A model generated the notes under the pieces. The model saw nothing but the letters and a program-made list of their open reading frames with translations, was not told the origin of the DNA and searched no databases. A DNA stretch of 64,000 nt from Shinella curvata. Its GTDB lineage: Bacteria > Pseudomonadota > Alphaproteobacteria > Rhizobiales > Rhizobiaceae. The stretch is from positions 766,053 through 830,052 of the forward strand of contig NZ_JALJCJ010000001.1 in assembly GCF_022899935.1 (NCBI RefSeq), written 5' to 3'. Position numbers and translations under genes: made by a program. Positions within the stretch are counted from its first letter, which is position 1; each line of letters begins with the position of its first letter. Shown in pieces: positions 54,968 to 62,970 of the stretch.

Positions 54968-55726
54968 TTATGCGGCAGGAAGGCTTTCGTTGAGCAGCCC
55001 CGCCAGATAATCGGCCACAACCCCTTGGCCGACTTCGTCTCGTATGAGGTCGTTGCGGACCTCGATCATCACATTGGGCAAGCCGTTGGAAAGACCGTGC
55101 TCCCGAAGCGTATGCGTCACCCCGTCCTGCGGGCCGTAAGGCTCGTTGCGACAGACATTGTAGAGGCCGGCCGTGCCAGCGGCGGCCAGCATGCCGTCGG
55201 CGACCCGCGTGTCGGCATCGTGCAGAATGCCGATCTCGACCGCGCGCGGCGTGCCGAAATAGACGGGCGTGAAGCTGTGCATGGTGACGATGACGGGCGC
55301 CCTGCCCTCGGCAATCCTGCTTTTCACGAGATCGGCGAGCGTATCGCGGAACGGCAGGTAGAGCGCTTCGGTACGGGCATCGCGCGCCGCCTGGTCGAGC
55401 CCGGCATTGCCAGGCACGTCGAAGACCTCGCTCTTTTCCGGCATGGCGGCGGGCGATTCCGGCGGGCGGTTGCAATCATAGACGAGACGGGAAAAGCGCT
55501 GGAAGACCAGCGTTGCATCAAGGCTCTTCGCCATGCGGCGAGCAACGGCGAGTGCACCCGGATCCCACGCGATATGACTGGCCAGCGCCTCCTCCGAGAG
55601 GCCGAGCGTGCCGAGTGATTTGGGCAGAAGGCGCGAGGCGTGCTCGCAGACGAGGATGACCCGACCGCGCGCAGACACGTTCTCAAGGGCGACAGGGTCG
55701 CCCTCCTCTCCAGTCAGAATTCCCAT
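54968..55726 (-). CDS. N-formylglutamate amidohydrolase family protein
   Basis: The 252-residue protein has the family marks VILVCEHASRLLPKSLGTLGLS, HIAWDPGALAVARRMAKSLDA, FSRLVYDCNRPP, VIVTMHSFTPVYFG and NVMIEVRNDLIRDEVGQG. Such enzymes hydrolyse N-formyl-L-glutamate (HutG) and related N-acyl glutamates. No hut genes lie nearby; within this cluster it may split a gamma-glutamyl product back to glutamate, as a gamma-glutamyl amidohydrolase would do. That is inference. It is the first gene of the minus-strand series and diverges from the RpiR regulator over an intergenic region with two repeats. Confidence 0.88.
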   Translation of the reverse strand: MGILTGEEGDPVALENVSARGRVILVCEHASRLLPKSLGTLGLSEEALASHIAWDPGALAVARRMAKSLDATLVFQRFSRLVYDCNRPPESPAAMPEKSEVFDVPGNAGLDQAARDARTEALYLPFRDTLADLVKSRIAEGRAPVIVTMHSFTPVYFGTPRAVEIGILHDADTRVADGMLAAAGTAGLYNVCRNEPYGPQDGVTHTLREHGLSNGLPNVMIEVRNDLIRDEVGQGVVADYLAGLLNESLPAA

Positions 55727-55759
55727 AGCCTGATCCCCTCGACCGGCTTTTTTCGTTAA

Positions 55760-55817
55760 TGAAAAGAATTCTTCACAGATTTGCCGCTGTCAACGGGGTT
55801 GTGAAAAAATCTCTTCA
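55760..55817. promoter_or_regulatory. Two TGAA-N8-TTCA repeats, candidate RpiR operator
   Basis: TGAAAAGAATTCTTCA (55760-55775) and TGAAAAAATCTCTTCA (55802-55817) are 13/16 identical, both of the form TGAA-N8-TTCA, with starts 42 bp (four helical turns) apart. They lie in the region between the divergent amidohydrolase and rpiR-type genes. Confidence 0.65.
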
Positions 55818-55896
55818 AAAAAACATTTGACTCGAATTGTGACAGCGCGTTTTATCGTTTGAAACCCCGGCAAAGACTGGGGTGCAGGGGAACAAT

Positions 55897-56796
55897 TTGA
55901 CGCTCAACCAAGCATCCATGACGGTGTCGGATGTGATCGGTGCGCATTTCGACGCGTTGACACGCGCCGAAAAGCAGCTCGCCGCATCGCTGCTCGACAA
56001 TTATCCCGTCTCCGGCCTCGGCAGCATCACGACGGTGGCAGAAAACGCCGGCGTGTCGACGCCGACGGTTGCACGCATGGTCCAGAAGCTCGGCTTCCGC
56101 GGCTTTCCGGATTTCCAGGCCCGCCTGCACCACGAGCTGGAAGCGACGCTGTCGAGCCCGATCACCAAACACGACCGCTGGGCCGCCAACGCGCCCGGCA
56201 CGCATATCCTCAACCGCTTCGCCGACGCGATCATGACCAACCTGCGCCAGACGCTGTCGCAGGTGGAAACCGCCGAATTCGACGGTGTCGCCGCCCTTCT
56301 CGCCGACCGCCAGCGCAGCATCTACATCATCGGCGGACGCATCACGAAGGCGCTGGCCGACTACCTGTTCACCCATCTCCAGGTCATCCGGCCGAACGTC
56401 ACCCAGATCGCCTCCAATCCCAGTTCCTGGCCGCATTACGTGCTGAACATGAAGGCCGGCGACGTTCTCGTGATCTTCGACATCAGGCGCTACGAGCAGG
56501 AGATGGAGACGCTCGGTCGGGTCGCACGCGAACGCGGCATCGAGATCATCCTGTTCACCGATCAGTGGGCCTCGCCCGTTGCCAAGGCCGCCGCGAAAAT
56601 CTTTCGCGTTCATATCGAGGTGCCCTCGGCCTGGGACTCGTCCGTCGTGACGCTGTTTATCGTCGAGGCGCTGATCGAAGCCGTCCAGAGCTCGGGCTGG
56701 GAGGAAACCAGCGACCGAATGAAGACGCTGGAGGGCCTCTTCGAGGCCAGCCGGCTTTTTCGCAAACCGCGGCCGGAGGTTCCCGGCAAGCCTTGA
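55897..56796 (+). CDS. MurR/RpiR family transcriptional regulator
   Basis: The regulator (about 299 residues) has an N-terminal HTH (VIGAHFDALTRAEKQLAASLLDNYP to SITTVAENAGVSTPTVARMVQKLGFRGFPDFQARLHHEL) and a C-terminal SIS domain (about 130-260; SIYIIGGRITKALADYLFTHL, DVLVIFDIRRYEQEMETLGRVARERGIEIILFTDQWASPVA) that binds phosphosugars or other ligands. It diverges from the amidohydrolase gene and is followed by the ABC importer, so it may control both. The start is uncertain: TTG at 55897 has AGGGGAA upstream; GTG at 55882 and ATG at 55918 are possible. Confidence 0.9.
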   Translation: MTLNQASMTVSDVIGAHFDALTRAEKQLAASLLDNYPVSGLGSITTVAENAGVSTPTVARMVQKLGFRGFPDFQARLHHELEATLSSPITKHDRWAANAPGTHILNRFADAIMTNLRQTLSQVETAEFDGVAALLADRQRSIYIIGGRITKALADYLFTHLQVIRPNVTQIASNPSSWPHYVLNMKAGDVLVIFDIRRYEQEMETLGRVARERGIEIILFTDQWASPVAKAAAKIFRVHIEVPSAWDSSVVTLFIVEALIEAVQSSGWEETSDRMKTLEGLFEASRLFRKPRPEVPGKP

Positions 56797-56899
56797 CAGC
56801 AATACGAAAAAACCGAAACAAAACTGTCACATAAGCTTCATATGCCCACAGTATCAGCTTCGCCGAAGTTGACTGACACACCAAAGGAGAACACCCGTG

Positions 56900-58003
56900 A
56901 TGTCATCTACGAAACGTCTGCTTTCGCTCTCCACCGCGCTCGCGATCGCGCTGCCGTCGCTGGCCTTCGCCGAGCCGAGCGCCGAGCTGATCGAAGCTGC
57001 CAAGAAGGAAGGCATGCTGACGACGATCGCTCTGCCGCACGACTGGTGCGGTTACGGTGACGTCATCGCCTCCTTCAAGGCAAAGTATCCGGAAATCCAG
57101 GTCAACGAACTGAACCCGGATGCCGGCTCCGCCGACGAAATCGAAGCCATCAAGGCCAACAAGGACAACAAGGGCCCGCAGTCGCCCGACGTGATCGACG
57201 TCGGTCTCGCCTTCGGCCCGCAGGCCAAGGCCGAAGGCCTGACCCAGCCCTACAAGGTCTCCACCTGGGACGAAATTCCGGATACCATCAAGGACGCCGA
57301 CGGCCACTGGTACGGCGACTACTACGGCGTGATGTCCTTCCTCGTGAACAAGGACCTCGTTGCCAATACGCCGAAGGACTGGGCCGACCTCCTGAAGCCG
57401 GAATATGCCGGTCAGGTCGCACTCGCCGGTGACCCGCGCGCCTCGAACCAGGCCATCCTCGGCGTTCTCGCCGCCGGCCTCGGCAAGGGTGCGAAGGCTG
57501 GCAAGGAAGCCGGTGAAGCTGGCCTCGGCTACTTCGCCGAGCTGAACAAGGCCGGCAACTTCGTTCCGGTCATCGGCAAGTCGGGTACGCTCGCCCAGGG
57601 CTCGACCCCGATCGTCGTCGCCTGGGACTACAACGCGCTCGGCTGGGCCAAGACCCTGAACGGCAACCCGCCGACCGAAGTCGTCGTTCCCGCCTCCGGC
57701 GTTCTCGCCGGCGTCTACGTTCAGGCGATCTCGGCCTACGCGCCGCACCCGAACGCTGCCAAGCTGTGGATGGAACACCTCTATTCCGACGAAGGTCAGC
57801 TCGGCTGGCTGAAGGGCTATTGCCACCCGGCCCGCTTCAACGCCATGGTCAAGGCCGGCAAGGTTCCGCAGGACCTGATCGACGCCCTGCCGCCGGCAGA
57901 ATCCTATGAAAAGGCCTACTTCCCGACGCTCGAGGAAGTCGACGCCAACAAGGCTGCCGTTACCGCGGAATGGGACAAGGTCGTCGGCGCGAACGTGCAG
58001 TAA
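56900..58003 (+). CDS. ABC transporter substrate-binding protein (family 1)
   Basis: The 367-residue periplasmic protein starts MSSTKRLLSLSTALAIALPS with a signal peptide (cut after AFA, about residue 24) and continues EPSAELIEAAKKEGMLTTIALPHDWCGYGDVI, as in spermidine/putrescine, iron or 2-aminoethylphosphonate binding proteins. It has WYGDYYGVMSFLVNKDLVAN and the cluster 1 end GWLKGYCHPARFNAM. It is the first gene of a four-gene importer. AGGAGA precedes the overlapping GTG/ATG pair. The stem-loop after the stop could keep its mRNA more abundant than the permease part. The ligand is unknown. Confidence 0.9.
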   Translation: MSSTKRLLSLSTALAIALPSLAFAEPSAELIEAAKKEGMLTTIALPHDWCGYGDVIASFKAKYPEIQVNELNPDAGSADEIEAIKANKDNKGPQSPDVIDVGLAFGPQAKAEGLTQPYKVSTWDEIPDTIKDADGHWYGDYYGVMSFLVNKDLVANTPKDWADLLKPEYAGQVALAGDPRASNQAILGVLAAGLGKGAKAGKEAGEAGLGYFAELNKAGNFVPVIGKSGTLAQGSTPIVVAWDYNALGWAKTLNGNPPTEVVVPASGVLAGVYVQAISAYAPHPNAAKLWMEHLYSDEGQLGWLKGYCHPARFNAMVKAGKVPQDLIDALPPAESYEKAYFPTLEEVDANKAAVTAEWDKVVGANVQ

Positions 58004-58014
58004 ACAACATCCTT

Positions 58015-58044
58015 CGTCGCCCCGGCTCGTTGGCCGGGGCGACG
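58015..58044 (+). other. Stem-loop between binding protein and permease genes
   Basis: CGTCGCCCCGGC (58015-58026) and GCCGGGGCGACG (58033-58044) pair perfectly over 12 bp. No T-run follows, so it more likely protects the upstream mRNA than terminates. Confidence 0.8.
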
Positions 58045-58086
58045 ATACGGCATGCCAACAAAGGCAACCCGCCAGAGGTTTTCTTA

Positions 58087-58977
58087 ATGTCATCAGACAG
58101 TTCAGCCGCAAGACCGCCGGCACGGGAGCCCTTCCGCCTCCCGTTGCATTGGCTTGGCGCGGCGCCGTTCGCGATCTTCGTCCTGCTGTTCCTGATCATG
58201 CCCACGATGCGCATCGTCGTCGGGGCGTTCCAGACCCCTGACGGCAGTTTCACCCTGGACAACATCCGGGGCCTCTTCACGACGTCGATCCTCTCGGCCT
58301 ACTGGATCTCGATCAAGATCTCTATCGCGTCCGCCCTGCTCGGCTGCCTGATCGGCTTCGCGGTCGCCGCCGCCGCGGTGCTTGGCGGCCTGCCGAAATG
58401 GATCCGCGGACCTCTCCTGACCTTTTCCGGCGTCGCCTCCAACTTCGCCGGCGTGCCGCTCGCCTTCGCGTTTCTCGCGACGCTCGGCCCGGTCGGCCTG
58501 CTCACGGTGTTCCTGAAGACCCAGGTCGGCATCGATCTGCGCGCGCTCGGCTTCAACATCCTGTCCTTCTGGGGCCTGACCGTCACCTACCTGTTCTTCC
58601 AGATCCCGCTGATGATCCTCATCATCACGCCGGCCCTCGACGGCCTGAAGCGTGAATGGCGCGAGGCAGCCCAGATCCTCGGCGCGACCAACGCGCAGTA
58701 CTGGCGCATGGTCGCCTTCCCGATCCTTCTGCCGTCCTTCCTCGGCACGCTGGCGCTGCTTTTCGCCAATGCCTTCGGCGCCGTCGCCACCGCAATCGCG
58801 CTTACCGGTTCCTCGCTCAACATCGTGCCGATCCTGCTCTTCGCGCAGATCCGCGGCGACGTGCTTGGCAATCCGCATCTCGGCTACGCGCTCGCCTTCG
58901 GCATGATCGTTGTCACCGGTATCGCGAACACGATCTACATCTGGCTGCGCGCCCGCAGCGAAAGGTGGCTGAAATGA
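58087..58977 (+). CDS. ABC transporter permease (PotB-like)
   Basis: The 296-residue inner-membrane protein starts at the ATG at 58087 (MSSDSSAARPPAREPFRLPL) and has six hydrophobic segments. The EAA loop that docks to the ATPase reads EWREAAQILGATNAQYWRMVAFPILLPS. A region SILSAYWISIKISIASALLGCLIGFAVAA is the usual first domain of binding-protein-dependent permeases. It overlaps the second permease gene as ATGA. Together with the binding protein and ATPase it forms an importer of the polyamine/iron/phosphonate group. Confidence 0.92.
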   Translation: MSSDSSAARPPAREPFRLPLHWLGAAPFAIFVLLFLIMPTMRIVVGAFQTPDGSFTLDNIRGLFTTSILSAYWISIKISIASALLGCLIGFAVAAAAVLGGLPKWIRGPLLTFSGVASNFAGVPLAFAFLATLGPVGLLTVFLKTQVGIDLRALGFNILSFWGLTVTYLFFQIPLMILIITPALDGLKREWREAAQILGATNAQYWRMVAFPILLPSFLGTLALLFANAFGAVATAIALTGSSLNIVPILLFAQIRGDVLGNPHLGYALAFGMIVVTGIANTIYIWLRARSERWLK

Positions 58978-59756
58978 AGAAGTTCTGGGCCTGGGGCGCC
59001 CTCATTTTCGGGCTGCTCTATTTCATCCTGCCGCTCGTCGGCATGACCAACTTCTCCCTGAAGATGCGCCGCGGCGTCTATTCGCTGGATGCCTATGCCG
59101 TCGTGCTCGGCGATCCGCGCTTCCAGGAGACGTTCACCTACTCGATCCTGATGGCCCTCTCGACCATCGTCTTCGGCGTTCTGCTCGTCGTGCCCACGGC
59201 CTATTGGGTACGGCTGAAGCTGCCGGGTCTGCGCCCCTATATCGAATTCATCACGCTGTTGCCGCTGGTCATCCCGGCCATCGTTATCGTCTTCGGCTAC
59301 ATCCGGCTCTATAACACCTCGAGCTGGCTGCCGCTGACCGGCACGACCACGGGCACCAATATCCTGCTGATGTTCGGCTATTCGACGCTGGCGCTGCCGT
59401 ACATGTATCGCTCCGTCGATACCGGTCTTCGCTCGATCGATATCGCGACGCTGACCGAAGCCGCCCAAAGTCTCGGTGCCGGCTGGACGACGATCCTCGC
59501 CAAGATCATCCTGCCCAACGTGCTCGTCGCGGTTCTCTCCGGCGCCTTCCTGACCTTCGCCATCGTCATCGGCGAGTTCACCATGGCGGCCCTGCTCAAC
59601 CGCCCGGCCTTCGGCCCGTACATGCAGCTGCTCGGCGCCAACCGCGCCTATGAGCCGGCGGCACTCGCGGTCATGTCCTTCGCCTTGACCTGGGGTTGCC
59701 TCGGCCTGATCCAGCTTGTTTCCCGTTTCCAGAAGGGCGCGCAAAGCCCCGCCTAA
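58974..59756 (+). CDS. ABC transporter permease (PotC-like)
   Basis: The 260-residue second permease subunit starts MKKFWAWGALIFGLLYFILP and has six membrane segments and the EAA loop LTEAAQSLGAGWTTILAKIILPNVL. It is paired with the first permease by a four-base overlap and followed after 9 bp by the ATPase gene, so all are translated in order from one mRNA. The open frame extends upstream within the first permease gene, but the ATG at 58974 gives the normal length. Confidence 0.92.
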   Translation: MKKFWAWGALIFGLLYFILPLVGMTNFSLKMRRGVYSLDAYAVVLGDPRFQETFTYSILMALSTIVFGVLLVVPTAYWVRLKLPGLRPYIEFITLLPLVIPAIVIVFGYIRLYNTSSWLPLTGTTTGTNILLMFGYSTLALPYMYRSVDTGLRSIDIATLTEAAQSLGAGWTTILAKIILPNVLVAVLSGAFLTFAIVIGEFTMAALLNRPAFGPYMQLLGANRAYEPAALAVMSFALTWGCLGLIQLVSRFQKGAQSPA

Positions 59757-59765
59757 GGACCTTTC

Positions 59766-60827
59766 ATGAGCTTCCTCAACCTCACCAGCATCCAGAAGTC
59801 CTTCGGCCCTGTGCAGGTCGTGAAAGACTTCAACATGGCCATCGAGAAGGGCGAATTCGTTTCCTTCCTCGGGCCTTCAGGCTGCGGCAAGACCACGGTC
59901 CTGCGCATGATTGCCGGTTTCGAGACGCCGTCCGGCGGCACGATCTCCATCAACGGCAAGAGCCAGGCGAACCTGCGCCCCAACCAGCGCAATATCGGCA
60001 TGGTGTTCCAGGCCTATGCGCTGTTCCCCAACATGAACGTCGCCGAAAACGTCGCCTTCGGCCTCAAGGTCGCCGGCCGCCCGAAGGCCGAGATCGATCA
60101 GCGCGTCAAGGAAATGCTCGGCCTCATCAAGCTCGACCATCTCGCCGATCGCTATCCCTACCAGATGTCCGGTGGCCAGCAGCAGCGCGTGGCGCTTGCC
60201 CGGGCGCTTGCCCCCAAGCCGCAGGTCCTGCTTCTCGATGAACCGCTCTCGGCGCTCGACGCCAAGATCCGCGTGTCGCTGCGCGAGGAAATCCGCATGA
60301 TCCAGCAGCAGCTCGGCATCACCACGGTCTTCGTGACGCATGACCAGGAAGAGGCGCTGTCGATCTCCGACCGCATCGTCGTCATGAACGCCGGCAAGGC
60401 CGACCAGATCGGCGCCCCGGCCGAAATCTACAACCGCCCGGCCACCCGCTTCGTCGCAAACTTCGTCGGTACGCTGAACCTCATCGAGGCCAAGGTCGTC
60501 GATCCCGCCTCGAACCGCGTCTCGATCGGCGACCAAGGGGTGACGCTGCGCGAGCCGCTCGGCAACGTGAAGGCCGGCGACACGATCTCGCTGGCGTTGC
60601 GCCCGGAAGCCGGATCGATTGCCGCCGACGCCAAGGGCGATACCGCGCTGACCGGCGAGGTAATCTCCTCCAACTTTCTCGGTTCGGTCATCCGCACCCG
60701 CATGAAGGTCGGCACCGCGGTCATCTCCTTCGACATGTTCAACAGCCCCGGCCTCGTGCCGCCGGCCGTCGGCGAGACCGCGACGCTGCGCTTCACCGCA
60801 ACGGACCTCCTGATCATCCGCGACTAA
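59766..60827 (+). CDS. ABC transporter ATP-binding protein (PotA-like)
   Basis: The 353-residue cytosolic ATPase has Walker A GPSGCGKT (36-43), the Q-loop in NIGMVFQAYALFPNM, signature MSGGQQQRVALARAL, Walker B VLLLDEPLSALDAKI and switch His in VFVTHDQEEALS, and a C-terminal TOBE domain (about 280-350; SLALRPEAGSI) as in the MalK/PotA/FbpC group. It completes the importer of 56900-60827. A stem-loop directly follows its stop. The sequence does not settle whether the cargo is a polyamine, an iron complex or an aminophosphonate. Confidence 0.95.
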   Translation: MSFLNLTSIQKSFGPVQVVKDFNMAIEKGEFVSFLGPSGCGKTTVLRMIAGFETPSGGTISINGKSQANLRPNQRNIGMVFQAYALFPNMNVAENVAFGLKVAGRPKAEIDQRVKEMLGLIKLDHLADRYPYQMSGGQQQRVALARALAPKPQVLLLDEPLSALDAKIRVSLREEIRMIQQQLGITTVFVTHDQEEALSISDRIVVMNAGKADQIGAPAEIYNRPATRFVANFVGTLNLIEAKVVDPASNRVSIGDQGVTLREPLGNVKAGDTISLALRPEAGSIAADAKGDTALTGEVISSNFLGSVIRTRMKVGTAVISFDMFNSPGLVPPAVGETATLRFTATDLLIIRD

Positions 60828-60830
60828 ACA

Positions 60831-60860
60831 TTTTCCAAGTCTTTCCCGAGACTTGGAAAA
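60831..60860 (+). terminator. Stem-loop at the end of the ABC operon
   Basis: TTTTCCAAGTCT (60831-60842) pairs with AGACTTGGAAAA (60849-60860) perfectly over 12 bp around TTCCCG. No long T-run follows, so termination is likely but not certain. Confidence 0.7.
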
Positions 60861-60886
60861 ATCTGTCGTGAATTGCCGTTTTTGCG

Positions 60887-60913
60887 TCGCCCGCGGATTT
60901 GATCCGCGGGCGA
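60887..60913. repeat. Small GC-rich palindrome before the FMN riboswitch
   Basis: TCGCCCGCGGAT and ATCCGCGGGCGA pair perfectly over 12 bp with a TTG loop. The form resembles the dispersed 'CCCGCGGATTTGATCCGCGGG' type common in alphaproteobacterial intergenic regions. Confidence 0.6.
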
Positions 60914-60933
60914 TTGCTCGTTAATCTTCCATC

Positions 60934-61075
60934 GTTCTCAGGGCGGGGTGAAACTCCCCACCGGCGGTATCCGGAGCGATCCGGGAGCCCGCAAGCGCCT
61001 TTCGCGAATGGAAGGGTCAGCAGATCCGGTGCGATGCCGGGGCCGACGGTTACAGTCCGGATGGAAGAGAGCAAG
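60934..61075 (+). promoter_or_regulatory. FMN riboswitch (RFN element)
   Basis: The plus strand shows the RFN consensus blocks in order: TTCTCAGGGCGGGGTGAAA, CTCCCCACCGGCGGTA, GAGCCCGCAAGCGCC, GGTCAGCAGATCCGGTG, the GGCCGACGGTTACAGTCCGG block and GGATGGAAGAGAGCAAG at the end. It precedes ribH2 by about 88 bp and should lower its expression when FMN is abundant. This location, before ribH2 alone, is known in Rhizobiales. Confidence 0.96.
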
Positions 61076-61151
61076 CAGGAGAACCGCCGTCTCAGGCGGA
61101 GCGACTGCGTGTTCGCCCAAGGGGACCGTTGAAAAATGGCTCAACCCTTGA

Positions 61152-61640
<489 letters not shown>

Positions 61641-61703
61641 ATCGGCGCGTGAACGGCTGGATTCGATCTGCTAAGGTTGGATGGCAAGCCATTGAAAAAT
61701 ATC

Positions 61704-61735
61704 AAAGAGCTCGGCAGTAATGCCGGGCTTTTTTG
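61704..61735 (+). terminator. Terminator of ribH2
   Basis: AGCTCGGCA (61708-61716) pairs with TGCCGGGCT (61721-61729) around GTAA with one G-U pair and is followed by a six-T run. Confidence 0.9.
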
Positions 61736-61797
61736 TTGCATGGATCAGTGCCTGTCACTGACGCGCCCGCAAGCATGGCACCGTTTTCCGAAGCACG

Positions 61798-61902
61798 ACC
61801 TCTCCTCCGTCATCCTCGGGCTTGACCCGAGGATCCATACGGCAAGCACAGCGCTTGTGAGGTGGATCCTCGGGTCAAGCCCGAGGATGACGGAGGAGAG
61901 GT
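61798..61902. repeat. 40-bp perfect inverted repeat (palindromic intergenic element)
   Basis: Arms at 61798-61837 and 61863-61902 are perfectly complementary over 40 bp around a 25-nt spacer that has its own small CAAGC/GCTTG pairing. Each arm contains the self-complementary unit CCTCGGGCTTGACCCGAGG. Such units are frequent in Rhizobiales and related genomes. No open frame is present; it lies between ribH2 and the convergent LuxR-type gene. Confidence 0.92.
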
Positions 61903-61977
61903 AATCGTCAGAGCATCCAATTGGGAATATCCTATTGGGGCCGCCCACTCCTCCCGCGCCTAGCGGCTGCGACTGCT

Positions 61978-62775
61978 CTACCCCTGAATATTCTTCAGAT
62001 AGATCGACAGCAGCTGGATCTGCGAGGAGATACCGAGCTTACGGTAGACGTTGCGGCGATGGACCTTCACCGTGCCGGTGGAGATGTCGAGCTTAAGGCC
62101 GATCGATTCCGAAGAATGGCCCTGCAGCACCAGCTCAATGATCGAAGCCTCGCGGTCGGTGAGGTTGAGCTTGCGCCACACCTTGTCAGCCTCGCTGACT
62201 GGCTCGCTGCGCCGGCCGCGCCCTTGTCCGGTCTCAGCGAAACGCCGCGCGAGATCGCTCCAGGCCTGCCGCACGAAGGCGGCGACGAAGGGTTCGGCGT
62301 CGTTGAGTAGCACGAATTCTTGTGCGGGGAAGATACCGGTCTTTTCGCGACGCATCAGGGACATCACCACCGTAACCCCATCCGCCACCGGCACGAAGAA
62401 GCCGAGTTCTTCCGCAAGACGGGTCTGCGAATAGTAGGTGCGATAATATTCGCTCGAGAAGAAGCGGTCGGGCGCGAGCTCGCGCATGCGGAAAACGCCG
62501 GAGCGGCCGGCACGGGTGGTATGGAAGAACGGATCGAGCAGGTAGGGGCCGGCCTGGTAGAGCGTCACGAAGATATTGTGATCTTCGGCCTCGAAGGTGC
62601 TGAAGAGGTCGATCGGCCGCGCCTTGTCGCGATAGGCGAAAATAACGATGTCGTCGAAACGCACCAGCGCGTGCATCATGGCAAGCAGGGTTTCGCCCGT
62701 TTGGCGGTCGGACTGCTCCGAACCGCTGGTCCAATCGGCAAGTGCCCGGAAAAATGCCGTGAAATCGACCCGCAT
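61978..62775 (-). CDS. LuxR-family transcriptional regulator
   Basis: The 265-residue protein has an N-terminal sensor part of about 190 residues (ALVRFDDIVIFAYRDKARPIDLFST and GFFVPVADGVTVVMSLMRR, GAF-like or autoinducer-domain-like) and a C-terminal GerE/LuxR HTH (about 202-255; LTDREASIIELVLQGHSSESIGLKLDISTGTVKVHRRNVYRKLGI). No receiver domain or LuxI gene is present, so it is an orphan regulator of unknown signal. It diverges from the ABC ATPase gene at 62971 and probably controls that importer. Its ATG at 62775 is the only good start. Confidence 0.88.
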   Translation of the reverse strand: MRVDFTAFFRALADWTSGSEQSDRQTGETLLAMMHALVRFDDIVIFAYRDKARPIDLFSTFEAEDHNIFVTLYQAGPYLLDPFFHTTRAGRSGVFRMRELAPDRFFSSEYYRTYYSQTRLAEELGFFVPVADGVTVVMSLMRREKTGIFPAQEFVLLNDAEPFVAAFVRQAWSDLARRFAETGQGRGRRSEPVSEADKVWRKLNLTDREASIIELVLQGHSSESIGLKLDISTGTVKVHRRNVYRKLGISSQIQLLSIYLKNIQG

Positions 62776-62861
62776 GGCGTTTTCGCTCCCCGATTTGCCC
62801 GCAGGAGGCGTTGACCGCCACCAACGAGATATACTCCTCCCACAGCCAATTTACGGATAAA

Positions 62862-62884
62862 ATACCTCTCTCGGGGTATATACC
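62862..62884. promoter_or_regulatory. Palindromic site between LuxR-type and ABC genes
   Basis: ATACC-N8-GGTAT spans 62862-62879 and the 10-bp palindrome GGTATATACC overlaps it at 62875-62884. Position between divergent genes suggests the LuxR-type operator; evidence is only symmetry. Confidence 0.45.
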
Positions 62885-62970
62885 AACCCGCCAGCACATG
62901 ACTAGCTTTGGCAAGACGGTGGCCAAGGCGACACAGAGCGCCCAGAGACCAACAACCGCAGGGAACAGAC

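Noticed and set aside
56793-56825. TTGACA over the rpiR stop as promoter of the ABC operon
   Set aside because: No acceptable -10 hexamer stands at 16-18 bp; the match at the -35 alone is not enough.
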